44,042 nt of DNA from JAAYEA01 sp012689325 (lineage in GTDB: Bacteria; Chloroflexota; Anaerolineae; JAAYEA01), in the NCBI GenBank assembly GCA_036841525.1, contig DAITVZ010000042.1:1-44042 (forward strand), given 5' to 3'. The position numbers and the translations under genes are program-made. This document shows, piece after piece, positions 8,235-16,345 of the stretch (position 1 is its first letter; each line of letters opens with the position of its first letter). The notes below the pieces were generated by a model, which saw nothing but the letters and a program-made list of their open reading frames with translations, was not told the origin of the DNA and did not search any database.

Positions 8235-8292
8235 GCCCCTCCCAGGGGCTAACTGGCGAGTCGGCGGGCGGTCAACCCGCCCGCCGACTCGC
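8235..8292 (+). terminator. Tandem stem-loops between receptor and permease genes
   Basis: A 6-bp stem (8235-8240 with 8244-8249) is followed by a very stable 16-bp perfect stem (8256-8271 with 8277-8292; 5-nt loop TCAAC). There is no T-run. In binding-protein operons such structures stabilise the upstream message or reduce read-through, giving excess receptor over permease. That role is inferred. Confidence 0.6.
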
Positions 8293-8360
8293 TGCTCCCA
8301 GAGCGGCCTAGGTCGCTCGGTTCCACTGTTCTTCCGCTCTGCCTTTTCGCGAAACACGCT

Positions 8361-8382
8361 CCGCCGATGAATTCATCGGCGG
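8361..8382. promoter_or_regulatory. 22-bp perfect palindrome upstream of the dppB-like gene
   Basis: Positions 8361-8371 (CCGCCGATGAA) are the exact reverse complement of 8372-8382 with no spacer. The site lies 35 nt before the permease start. It could be an operator or a short RNA hairpin with a GAATTC loop. It also contains an ATG at 8367 in frame with the permease, but without a ribosome site. Confidence 0.5.
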
Positions 8383-8417
8383 CGATTCCTTGTCGATATC
8401 GGAGTATTGCAGCGCTC

Positions 8418-10682
8418 ATGAAAACGTTGCGCGCATATATCCTGACCAGGGTGCTTTTCACCGTGCCGATGCTTTTCATCCTGGTCACGTTGGTGTTCTT
8501 TGTGGTGCGCATTATGCCTGGAGACCCCGTCGAGGCGATGCTCCGGCCTGGCGTGCCCGAGGAGTATAAGGACCAGATCAGGCATAACCTTGGGCTGGAC
8601 CGGCCGCTGTTCATCAACTTGAACGGCAGCACGGCGAGGGCCAAGGAAGCTGAGGCGTTTATCTGGACGGGGCCGGGCGCCGCGGGCCGCAAGTCCATGC
8701 GCGTGGACAGGTCCCTGGAGTTGGTGGTCAGCGACCGGGAAAACGCGGCGGGCGCCGACTGGGTGCAGGTCTCGGTCCCTGCTGGCTTTGTGGGCTGGGT
8801 CTCACCGGATCAGATGGACTGGATGCGCCAGGTCAACACCGAGATGACTGTGCAGGAGGAGGCCAAGCTCCCCGGCACCGAGACCTGGGCGCGCTTGGCT
8901 GCGCCGGAGGGCCCGGCGGGCCAGCGAGTGACGGCGATCTGGCCGCACGCCTCCGGAGTCACCTGGTACGGCAGCGACGCTGGGGTGAGTCGCTCCAGCG
9001 CCACGGGCTGGGATGCCTTTCCCGAGGCGGCTGGGCGAGCCATTACCGCCATCTGGAGCGCGCGCCCTGGCGACCTCTGGTTTGGCGCCGAGGATGGACT
9101 GCTCCATCTGCAAGGGACTGCCTGGACCGCCGTGACCGCCGCCGATGGCTTGCCCAGCAATCGTGTCCTCTCCATTTGGGGTCAGGGAAGCCGGACCCTC
9201 TGGGTGGGGACGGATGCCGGCGCGGGGCTCTATAACGGGCGAACCTGGAAGGTCTATACCAAAGACCACGGCCTGCCCGGCAATCAGGTGACCGCCATCT
9301 GGGGCGATGGCCGCGGCAACTTTTGGTTTGGCGCCGATGGCGGGCTGGCGCGCCTGCAGGATGAGTCCTGGGAGCGGATCGAGCTGCCCGGGCTCGGTGG
9401 GGCGGCGGTGACGGCCCTCTGGGGGACCGCGGACGACGGCCTGCTCTGGGCCGGCACGAGCAGCGGACTCTATGGGCGCGATGGGCAGGGCTGGAAGCGG
9501 GTGAAGGGCCTGCCGGGGGCCGCCGTGCGCAGCGTCATCATCGACGAGGCGGGGATGGTCTGGGCGGCGGTGGATAGCGTCGTGGCCTCCTTCGACGGGA
9601 GCGCCTGGACCGTCGCGCCGCAGGAAGCCGAGACGCTGACCGTGATTCAGGATGCCGCCGGAACGATGCAAGTGGGCACCGCGGCGGGGCTGCTCCAGTT
9701 GGATGCGCGGCCCTGGCTCCGGCTGAGCGTGCCGCAGGGCGGCATGAACGGCTGGATCCCCGCCGCCGAGCTGGATATCGCGATCAAGCCCTTCGATAGC
9801 CAGTATTTCAACTACCTGGGCGACCTGTTGCGGCTCGATCTGGGCGTGTCCATGGCGCCGACGCGCGGCCGCCCCGTGGCGGAAGACCTGAAGCTCAAGT
9901 TCCCGGCCACGTTGGAGCTGGCGTTGTCGTCGCTGTTCGTGTGCATGGTGATCGGCGTTTCCACTGGGGCCTATGCGGCGCACAAGCGGCGCAGCGCGGC
10001 GGACTACAGCCTGCGCATCTTTAGCATCATTATCTGGGCGGTGCCGGTCTTTTGGCTGGGGATCATGCTGCAGCTCTTTTTGGGCGTGTACCTGGGCGAG
10101 TGGTATGGGACCTCGGCCTTTGCGGCGCACTATGTGCGGCCCATCTTTGGCGACTTTTTGCCGCTGCCGATCTCGGGGCGCATTGGCACCGAGATGGCTC
10201 CCAAGACTGTCACGGGCCTGTATATGGTGGATAGCATCCTCACCGGCAACTGGGCGGCGCTGCGCAGCACGATCCGCTACATGATCCTCCCATCCTTCAC
10301 GCTGGGGCTGTACCTCTCGGGCGTGTTCACCCGCCTGACCCGCTCCAACATGCTGGACGCGCTCAAGTCCGACTATGTGACGGCGGCGCGGGCGCGGGGC
10401 ATCAGCGAGCGGGTGGTGGTCTATCGCCACGCGCTCAAGAACGCCTTTATCCCGGTTCTCACCATGATGGGCCTGCAATTCGCGGGGCTGTTGGCCGGCG
10501 CGGTGCTGACAGAGACCACGTTCTCCTGGCCGGGGATGGGGCTGTTCATGTGGGAGCGCATCGGCTATCGCGACTTTAACTCGATCCAGGGCTCGGTGGT
10601 GCTGTTCGCTGCGCTGGTGGCGGCGGTGAGCCTGGTCGTGGACGTCATTTATGCGTGGATCGATCCGCGGATTCGATACTAG
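8418..10682 (+). CDS. DppB/OppB-type permease with inserted beta-propeller and SH3-like repeats
   Basis: At 754 residues it is more than twice the usual 310-340. The frame is a normal DppB: TM1 (about residues 10-32) with RIMPGDPVEAML and NLGLDRPL, then from about residue 467 the standard core (DLLRLDLGVS, LPISGRIG, TVTGLYMVDS, EAA loop SDYVTAARARGISERVV, ETTFSWPGMG, IDPRIRY). About 390 residues are inserted in the extracytoplasmic loop after TM1. They comprise an SH3-like segment (residues 91-135, WVQVSVPAGFVGWVSP) and seven repeats starting near residues 171, 209, 250, 291, 331, 370 and 407, each about 38-41 long with V-T-A-I-W and LW.G motifs, as in two-component-regulator propeller blades. 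A second SH3-like segment (WLRLSVPQGGMNGWIPA) closes the insert. ATG 8418 has a weak GGAG (8401-8404). Confidence 0.9.
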   Translation: MKTLRAYILTRVLFTVPMLFILVTLVFFVVRIMPGDPVEAMLRPGVPEEYKDQIRHNLGLDRPLFINLNGSTARAKEAEAFIWTGPGAAGRKSMRVDRSLELVVSDRENAAGADWVQVSVPAGFVGWVSPDQMDWMRQVNTEMTVQEEAKLPGTETWARLAAPEGPAGQRVTAIWPHASGVTWYGSDAGVSRSSATGWDAFPEAAGRAITAIWSARPGDLWFGAEDGLLHLQGTAWTAVTAADGLPSNRVLSIWGQGSRTLWVGTDAGAGLYNGRTWKVYTKDHGLPGNQVTAIWGDGRGNFWFGADGGLARLQDESWERIELPGLGGAAVTALWGTADDGLLWAGTSSGLYGRDGQGWKRVKGLPGAAVRSVIIDEAGMVWAAVDSVVASFDGSAWTVAPQEAETLTVIQDAAGTMQVGTAAGLLQLDARPWLRLSVPQGGMNGWIPAAELDIAIKPFDSQYFNYLGDLLRLDLGVSMAPTRGRPVAEDLKLKFPATLELALSSLFVCMVIGVSTGAYAAHKRRSAADYSLRIFSIIIWAVPVFWLGIMLQLFLGVYLGEWYGTSAFAAHYVRPIFGDFLPLPISGRIGTEMAPKTVTGLYMVDSILTGNWAALRSTIRYMILPSFTLGLYLSGVFTRLTRSNMLDALKSDYVTAARARGISERVVVYRHALKNAFIPVLTMMGLQFAGLLAGAVLTETTFSWPGMGLFMWERIGYRDFNSIQGSVVLFAALVAAVSLVVDVIYAWIDPRIRY

Positions 10683-10689
10683 GAGAGCG

Positions 10690-10770
10690 CACCACCGAGG
10701 CACAGAGGGCGCGGAGGCGGGCGATGCAAGAGAGGCCCATGGGCCTTCCGGTCTTGGTGCCGTTGTGGTG
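10690..10770. repeat. Intergenic imperfect palindromic element (GAGGCACAGAGG type)
   Basis: Arms 10690-10703 (CACCACCGAGGCAC) and 10757-10770 (GTGCCGTTGTGGTG) are imperfect inverted repeats. A 14-bp palindrome (10733-10746, centred on CCATGG) sits between them. The purine-rich left arm resembles the element at 38,226-38,360. It fills most of the 108-bp gap between the two peptide permease genes. Confidence 0.55.
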
Positions 10771-10790
10771 GGTTCCCAAGAGAATAGGGC

Positions 10791-11969
10791 ATGGCTGAGA
10801 CGACTGTGACATCCAACAACATCGTGCAGCGCCGGGGCGGGCCGGTGCGATGGTTCCTGACCAACGCCAAGTGGCATGGCGCCGAGTGGTGGATCATGCT
10901 ATTGGGCGGCGCGCTGCTGGTGGCGATCATCCTGATGACCCTTTTCGCCAACCAGATCGCGCCGTATGACCCGATCAAGTTTGTGGGCGCGCCGTTCACG
11001 CGGCCGGGCGCTGAGCAGTCGGTGATCGTGCTGGAGGTCACCTCGTCCGTGCAGGGCCTGAGCGACCTTGCGGGCCGCGCCGTCGGGGTGATCACGGGCA
11101 GCCAGGGCGCCCGCGAGCTGGACGCGCGGGGCCTGAGCTACGAGCGGTATAGCTCCCCGCGCCGGGCCGTGGAGGCGCTCTACAAGGGCGAGATCGCCGC
11201 CCTGGTGGCCGATGCCGACGATCCCAAGCTGAAGCAGCAGGCGCGCCAGCAGGGCGTGGAGGTCAAGACCGTGGGCGAGCCCTTTGGCGCGACCTTCCGG
11301 CTGGGCACCGACAACTATGGCCGGGACGTCTTTAGCCGGATCGTCCACGGGGCGCGCATCGTCTTGGGCATCGCCATCCTGGCGGCGCTGCTGTCGGCGG
11401 CGGTGGGCGTACCGCTGGGGTTGCTCTCCGGCTTTTTCGGCGGCTTTCTGGATAAGGCCCTGTCGTTGGTGATGGATAGCCTCTACTCCTTCCCGGGCTT
11501 GATCTTGGCCATCGCCATGGCGGCGCTGTTGGGGCCGGGGATGCTGAACGTGACCGTGGCTATCGCGGTGATCTATATCCCGGTCTATTTCCGGCTGGTG
11601 CGCAGCAAGGTGCTCTCGGTGAAGGAGGAGCTTTACGTGGAGGCGGCGCGCAGCCTCGGCGCCAAGGCTTTCACCACGCTCTGGCTCTACGTCTTTCCCA
11701 ACGTGATCCCCTCCATCGTGGTCATCTTTTCGGTGAACGTGGCCGACTCGATCCTGACCGAGGCGGGGCTAAGCTTCCTGGGGCTGGGGATGCCGCCTCC
11801 GACGCCGGATTGGGGCTTTGACCTTTCGGCGGGGAAGCGCTTTGTGCCCAGCGGGTACTGGTGGCTGATCACCTATCCGGGCGCCATGATCGCGCTGCTC
11901 ACGCTGGGCTTTAGCATGTTGGGGGAAGGGCTGAACGAGATCCTCAACCCGCGATTGACCGAGGGCTAG
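10791..11969 (+). CDS. DppC/OppC-type permease with an inserted SBP_bac_3 lobe
   Basis: This is the second Opp-type translocator subunit, 392 residues against about 300 normally. TM1 lies near residues 34-54, followed by the family's QIAPYDP. The usual next motif, LGTDNYGRDVFSRIVHGAR, does not come until residue 168. Between them, residues 78-163 read like lobe 2 of an amino-acid binding protein with its hinge strands: SVIVLEV, DLAGRAVGVITGSQG, AVEALYKGEIAALVADA and VKTVGEPFG. They match the order of DTLNTVAALEGKKVGVQLGT...VGDP in the operon's own receptor. After the insert the permease is normal (LSFFGGFLDK-like loop, EAA loop EELYVEAARSLGAKAFTT, FLGLGMPPPTPDWG). The ATG has no strong ribosome site. 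Confidence 0.88.
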   Translation: MAETTVTSNNIVQRRGGPVRWFLTNAKWHGAEWWIMLLGGALLVAIILMTLFANQIAPYDPIKFVGAPFTRPGAEQSVIVLEVTSSVQGLSDLAGRAVGVITGSQGARELDARGLSYERYSSPRRAVEALYKGEIAALVADADDPKLKQQARQQGVEVKTVGEPFGATFRLGTDNYGRDVFSRIVHGARIVLGIAILAALLSAAVGVPLGLLSGFFGGFLDKALSLVMDSLYSFPGLILAIAMAALLGPGMLNVTVAIAVIYIPVYFRLVRSKVLSVKEELYVEAARSLGAKAFTTLWLYVFPNVIPSIVVIFSVNVADSILTEAGLSFLGLGMPPPTPDWGFDLSAGKRFVPSGYWWLITYPGAMIALLTLGFSMLGEGLNEILNPRLTEG

Positions 11970-12977
11970 ATGGACGGGATGATGGCGCAAGAGACGCAAA
12001 GGCAGGAACCCCAGGAGCAGGACGTGCTCTTGCGGATTCGCGACCTGCAGGTGCAGTACCAGGTCCGCGCCGGCACGACGCGCGGGGTGGACCATGTGGA
12101 CCTGGACGTATACAAGGGGGAGACGCTGGGGCTGGTGGGGGAATCGGCCTGCGGCAAGTCCACCATGGGGCGGGCGATCCTGAGGCTGGTCTCCGAGCCG
12201 GGCAAGATCGTCGGCGGCCAGATGTGGTTCAATGGCGTGGACTTGCTGGCCAAGAGCGACGTCGAGATGGCGCGCATCCGCGGCAAAGAGATCTCGATGA
12301 TCTTCCAGGACCCCATGACCTCCCTGAACCCCCTGCAGCGCATCGACCAGCACTATATCGAGACGCTGCTGACCCACGAGCGGGGCCTGAGCAAGGCCCA
12401 GGCGCTGCGGTTGGCGAAGGGCATGTTCGACAACCTGGGCATCCAGCCAGAACGGCTGTCCGATTATCCGCACCAGCTCTCCGGCGGCATGCGCCAGCGG
12501 GTGATGATCGGGCTGGCGCTGGTCCTTAACTCGCAGTTGGTGATCGCCGATGAGCCGACCACCTCGCTGGACGTGATCGTGGAGGCGCAAATCCTGGATC
12601 TGCTCAAGGAGCTCAAGCAGCAGTATGGCATGACCATGGTCCTGATCTCGCACAACCTGGGGATCGTGGCCGAGCTGGCCGACCGCGTGGCGGTCATGTA
12701 TGCGGGCAAGCTGGTGGAGGTGGCGCCGTCGCTGGCGCTCTTCGACCAGCCGCTGCACCCCTACACCCAGGGGCTGCTGGCTTCGTTGCCCAATATCCGG
12801 GTGGAAGATGAGGAGTTGCACGTCATGTTCGGCGCGCCGCCGGACCTGATCCACCCGCCCACGGGTTGCCGGTTTCATCCGCGCTGCCCGCGGGCGCTGC
12901 CGCGTTGCGCCCAGGAGGAGCCGCCCTATCGGCAAGTGGAGGGAGGGCGCTGGACGGCGTGCTGGCTGTACCCATGA
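11970..12977 (+). CDS. Oligopeptide ABC importer ATPase, DppD/OppD type
   Basis: This 335-residue cytoplasmic ATPase energises the Opp-type permease pair. It has Walker A GESACGKST, Q-loop FQDPMTSLNP, signature LSGGMRQR, Walker B LVIADEPTTSLD and the switch His in ISHNLG. The C-terminal oligo_HPY extension includes HPYTQGLLAS and a four-cysteine cluster (GCRFHPRCPRALPRC plus a later Cys) of the kind that can bind an Fe-S cluster in some DppD/F proteins. The start abuts the previous stop codon and the end overlaps the next gene by ATGA, both signs of translational coupling. An alternative start is ATG 11979 or 11982. Confidence 0.92.
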   Translation: MDGMMAQETQRQEPQEQDVLLRIRDLQVQYQVRAGTTRGVDHVDLDVYKGETLGLVGESACGKSTMGRAILRLVSEPGKIVGGQMWFNGVDLLAKSDVEMARIRGKEISMIFQDPMTSLNPLQRIDQHYIETLLTHERGLSKAQALRLAKGMFDNLGIQPERLSDYPHQLSGGMRQRVMIGLALVLNSQLVIADEPTTSLDVIVEAQILDLLKELKQQYGMTMVLISHNLGIVAELADRVAVMYAGKLVEVAPSLALFDQPLHPYTQGLLASLPNIRVEDEELHVMFGAPPDLIHPPTGCRFHPRCPRALPRCAQEEPPYRQVEGGRWTACWLYP

Positions 12978-14011
12978 GGCAAACGAGGATGGACGAGATG
13001 GCGACAGGGAGCCCCGATGTGCTGGTTGAGGCGCAGGGGCTGAAAAAGTACTTTCCGGTGCAGCAGGGGTTTGTGGCCAACCTGCTGACCCGCGAGAAGG
13101 AATACGTGCGCGCCGTGGACGGCGTGGACCTGCGCATCCGCCGGGGCGAGGTCTTTGGCCTGGCGGGGGAGAGCGGGAGCGGCAAGACCACCACGGGGCG
13201 GATGCTGGTGCGGCTGATCGAGCCGACGGCTGGGACGGTGCGCTTCGAGGGGACAGACCTGACCTCGCTCAAGGCAGACGAGATGCGCCGGCTGCGCCAG
13301 CGGATGCAGGTGGTCTTCCAGGACCCCTATGCCTCGTTGAACCCGCGGATGCGCATCGGGGATTCCATCGGCCACGCGCTGGCGATCCACAAGCTGGCGG
13401 ATCGCCTGCGGCGCTATGAGCAGGTGATCGACATGATGGAAAAGGTGGGATTGAGCCCCGCCACCTCCATCTATCGCAAGTATCCGCACCAGGTTTCCGG
13501 CGGGCAACGGCAGCGCATCGTGCTGGCGCGGGCGCTGGTGATGCGCCCCGACCTGGTGATCGCCGACGAGCCCATCGCCATGGCGGATGTCTCGGTGCGG
13601 TCGCTGCTGCTCAAGCTGATGCGCGACCTGAAGGACGAGTTCGGCCTGACCTACGTCTTTATCACCCATGACCTGGCGACGGCGCGGCACATCTGCGACC
13701 GGATTGCCATCATGTACTTGGGGCGCATCGCCGAGGTGGGCCTATTGACCGAGCTGTACCGCCACCCGGCGCACCCCTATACGCAGGCGCTGCTGGCGGC
13801 GGTGCCGGTGCCCGATCCGCGCTTCCGGCGGACGGTGGCCATGCCGCGCGGCGAGATCCCCAATCCCATCAACCCGCCCTCGGGCTGCCGGTTTCATCCG
13901 CGCTGCCCGGCAGCGATGCCCATTTGTAGCCAGGCGGAGCCGGCGTTGCAGAGCATCGGCGAGGACCACCAGGTGGCCTGCCACCTGATCGGCGGAGCCA
14001 GAGAACCCTAG
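12974..14011 (+). CDS. Oligopeptide ABC importer ATPase, DppF/OppF type
   Basis: This 345-residue partner ATPase of the Opp-type complex has Walker A GESGSGKTT, FQDPYASLNP, signature VSGGQRQR, Walker B LVIADEPIAMAD and switch His ITHDL, plus the oligo_HPY tail with GCRFHPRCPAAMPIC. The D-loop reads AMAD where most relatives have SALD; the catalytic Glu is present. ATG 12974 overlaps the preceding TGA; ATG 12989, with GAGG at 12976-12979, is an equally plausible start. With the DppD-type protein it completes a conventional five-part peptide importer, to which the amino-acid set that follows is an addition. Confidence 0.9.
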   Translation: MRQTRMDEMATGSPDVLVEAQGLKKYFPVQQGFVANLLTREKEYVRAVDGVDLRIRRGEVFGLAGESGSGKTTTGRMLVRLIEPTAGTVRFEGTDLTSLKADEMRRLRQRMQVVFQDPYASLNPRMRIGDSIGHALAIHKLADRLRRYEQVIDMMEKVGLSPATSIYRKYPHQVSGGQRQRIVLARALVMRPDLVIADEPIAMADVSVRSLLLKLMRDLKDEFGLTYVFITHDLATARHICDRIAIMYLGRIAEVGLLTELYRHPAHPYTQALLAAVPVPDPRFRRTVAMPRGEIPNPINPPSGCRFHPRCPAAMPICSQAEPALQSIGEDHQVACHLIGGAREP

Positions 14012-14024
14012 GCGAGGAGTTGGC

Positions 14025-15386
14025 ATGTCAGAGCCCCAGATCAAATCCCGAAAAGCGGCGACGGAAAAGGTGTATACGATCCTTCGCGAGCTGCCCTGGT
14101 GGGCGGTGATTATCGCCATCGTGGGCGTGGTGGTCGCCTTTTCCGTGTTGACGGACGTGCGTTACCAGGACGCCATGTACTTTGTGTTCGACCTGCCCTG
14201 GGATCGCCAACTATTGGGCGAGCGGCCAGTGCAGGGAGACACCTGGACCTATACCCCTGACCCGCAGGTATCCCTGTCGCCGGGCCTGTACCGCATCTAT
14301 GCCGAGTTCAACGCGGCCACTGGCGAGGTAAAGGATGAGACGGACCTCTTCTCGGAACCCAACGCCAAGTCGGCGGTGCTGGGCAAGGTGCCCGCGGCGG
14401 AGCGAGTGACCTATCTGAAGTGGCACATCATCCCCAAATCGGGAATGACGCTGCAGCAGACCTGGGTCAACGTGCGCGCCGCCGATGGCCGGGAAGGCTG
14501 GCTGCAGGACAAGTCGCTGGCAGGCCAGACGCTGGAAAAGGTCGGGCAGAGCGACTTTTACCTGCTCGAGGTCGCCGAGGGGGCCAAACCTGTCGCGGCC
14601 GAGCCGATCACGGGGCCGACTACCGAAATGGTGCGGCTGGAGACCACCCTGCCCGAGCTCTCCGGCCCGGTGCCGGCTGGGGCGGTGGTGCGGATCGTGA
14701 ACAAGTACGACTTGAAGCAGACCCTGAAGCGCGCCTGGACTTCCAAGGGCGTGATGCTGACGCTGCGGGCGACGCTGATGGGCTTTGGGCTGGCGCTGAT
14801 CCTGGGCCTGATCGCGGGCTTGATGCTGGTCTCGCGCAACCCGATCACGCTGGCCATCTCCAAGCTGTACGTGGAGGTGGTGCGCGGCATCCCGCTCTTG
14901 GTGATCATCCTCTATGCCGGGTTCGTTGTCTCGCCCTATCTGCGCGAGGCCACCGATGGCAAGCTCGATCTGAGCGGCCTGCCCGGCGCGGTGATCGGTC
15001 TGGGCTTTGGCTATGGCGCCTACCTCGCCGAGGTCTTTCGCGGCGGCATCCAGTCCATCCACCATGGGCAGATGGAGGCGGCGCGCTCGCTGGGGATGAG
15101 CTACTTCCAGGCCATGCGCCACATCATCCTGCCGCAGGCCTTCCGCGTGGTGCTGCCGCCACTGGGCAACGACTTTATGGCCATGCTGAAGGACTCGTCG
15201 CTGATCTCGGTGATCGCGTTGCCCGAGATCCTGCAACAGGGGCGGCTCTGGGTCTCGCGCACGTTTCGCGCCTTTGAGGGCTATAATACGGTGGCCCTGT
15301 TTTATCTGGTGATGACGCTGTTGCTCTCGCTGTTGGTGCGGTATATCGAGCGCAAGACGTCGCTCCCAGGACATAGTGAGGACTAA
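14025..15386 (+). CDS. Polar-amino-acid ABC permease (HisM/GlnP type) with N-terminal SH3-like extracytoplasmic domain
   Basis: At 453 residues it is about twice the family norm of 220-250. TM1 spans about residues 25-45. About 190 extracytoplasmic residues follow, containing an SH3-like module near residues 107-167 (LFSEPNAKSAVLGKVPAAERVTYLKW and WVNVRAADGREGWLQ). From residue 240 a normal PAAT permease core begins: TLRATLMGFGLALILGLIAG, VEVVRGIPLLVIILY, EAA loop GQMEAARSLGMSYFQAMRHI and DSSLISVIALPEI. It is encoded between the peptide ATPase and the GlnQ-type ATPase with short gaps. A ribosome site GAGGAG lies at 14014-14019. One permease gene implies a homodimer, or pairing with an unusual partner. 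Confidence 0.9.
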   Translation: MSEPQIKSRKAATEKVYTILRELPWWAVIIAIVGVVVAFSVLTDVRYQDAMYFVFDLPWDRQLLGERPVQGDTWTYTPDPQVSLSPGLYRIYAEFNAATGEVKDETDLFSEPNAKSAVLGKVPAAERVTYLKWHIIPKSGMTLQQTWVNVRAADGREGWLQDKSLAGQTLEKVGQSDFYLLEVAEGAKPVAAEPITGPTTEMVRLETTLPELSGPVPAGAVVRIVNKYDLKQTLKRAWTSKGVMLTLRATLMGFGLALILGLIAGLMLVSRNPITLAISKLYVEVVRGIPLLVIILYAGFVVSPYLREATDGKLDLSGLPGAVIGLGFGYGAYLAEVFRGGIQSIHHGQMEAARSLGMSYFQAMRHIILPQAFRVVLPPLGNDFMAMLKDSSLISVIALPEILQQGRLWVSRTFRAFEGYNTVALFYLVMTLLLSLLVRYIERKTSLPGHSED

Positions 15387-15389
15387 CGC

Positions 15390-16142
<753 letters not shown>

Positions 16143-16164
16143 CGGGTGGCGGCGCGCATCGCCT

Positions 16165-16200
16165 ATCGCTGATCGCGAACCGCAGGACGCGGTCAGCGAT
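16165..16200 (+). terminator. Hairpin at the end of the ABC-import operon
   Basis: Arms 16165-16177 and 16188-16200 pair over 13 positions, one as G-U, around a 10-nt loop. No T-run follows, so it may be a processing or stabilising structure more than a classical intrinsic terminator. Confidence 0.5.
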
Positions 16201-16218
16201 GGGCCCCCCGAGTTGTAC

Positions 16219-16232
16219 CGAACAAATATTCT
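16219..16232. promoter_or_regulatory. Possible LexA/DinR-type SOS box upstream of uvrA
   Basis: CGAACAAATATTCT matches 12 of 14 positions of the Gram-positive LexA consensus CGAACRNRYGTTYG. uvrA is a classic SOS gene. The site lies 31 nt upstream of the predicted -35 and not over it, which weakens the case. Confidence 0.3.
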
Positions 16233-16263
16233 AATTCCTCCCGTTTCCCCGCGAGAATATGAC

Positions 16264-16291
16264 TTGTCCTGTCATGTAGCTGTGCTATACT
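16264..16291 (+). promoter_or_regulatory. Promoter for uvrA
   Basis: TTGTCC (16264-16269) and TATACT (16286-16291) are spaced by 16 nt. Predicted start near 16298, about 48 nt before the ATG. Confidence 0.65.
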
Positions 16292-16345
16292 CATCCTCGC
16301 AGCAGCTATCGTGTCGCTGTTACCCCGGAGGTCACCGAAAGCATC

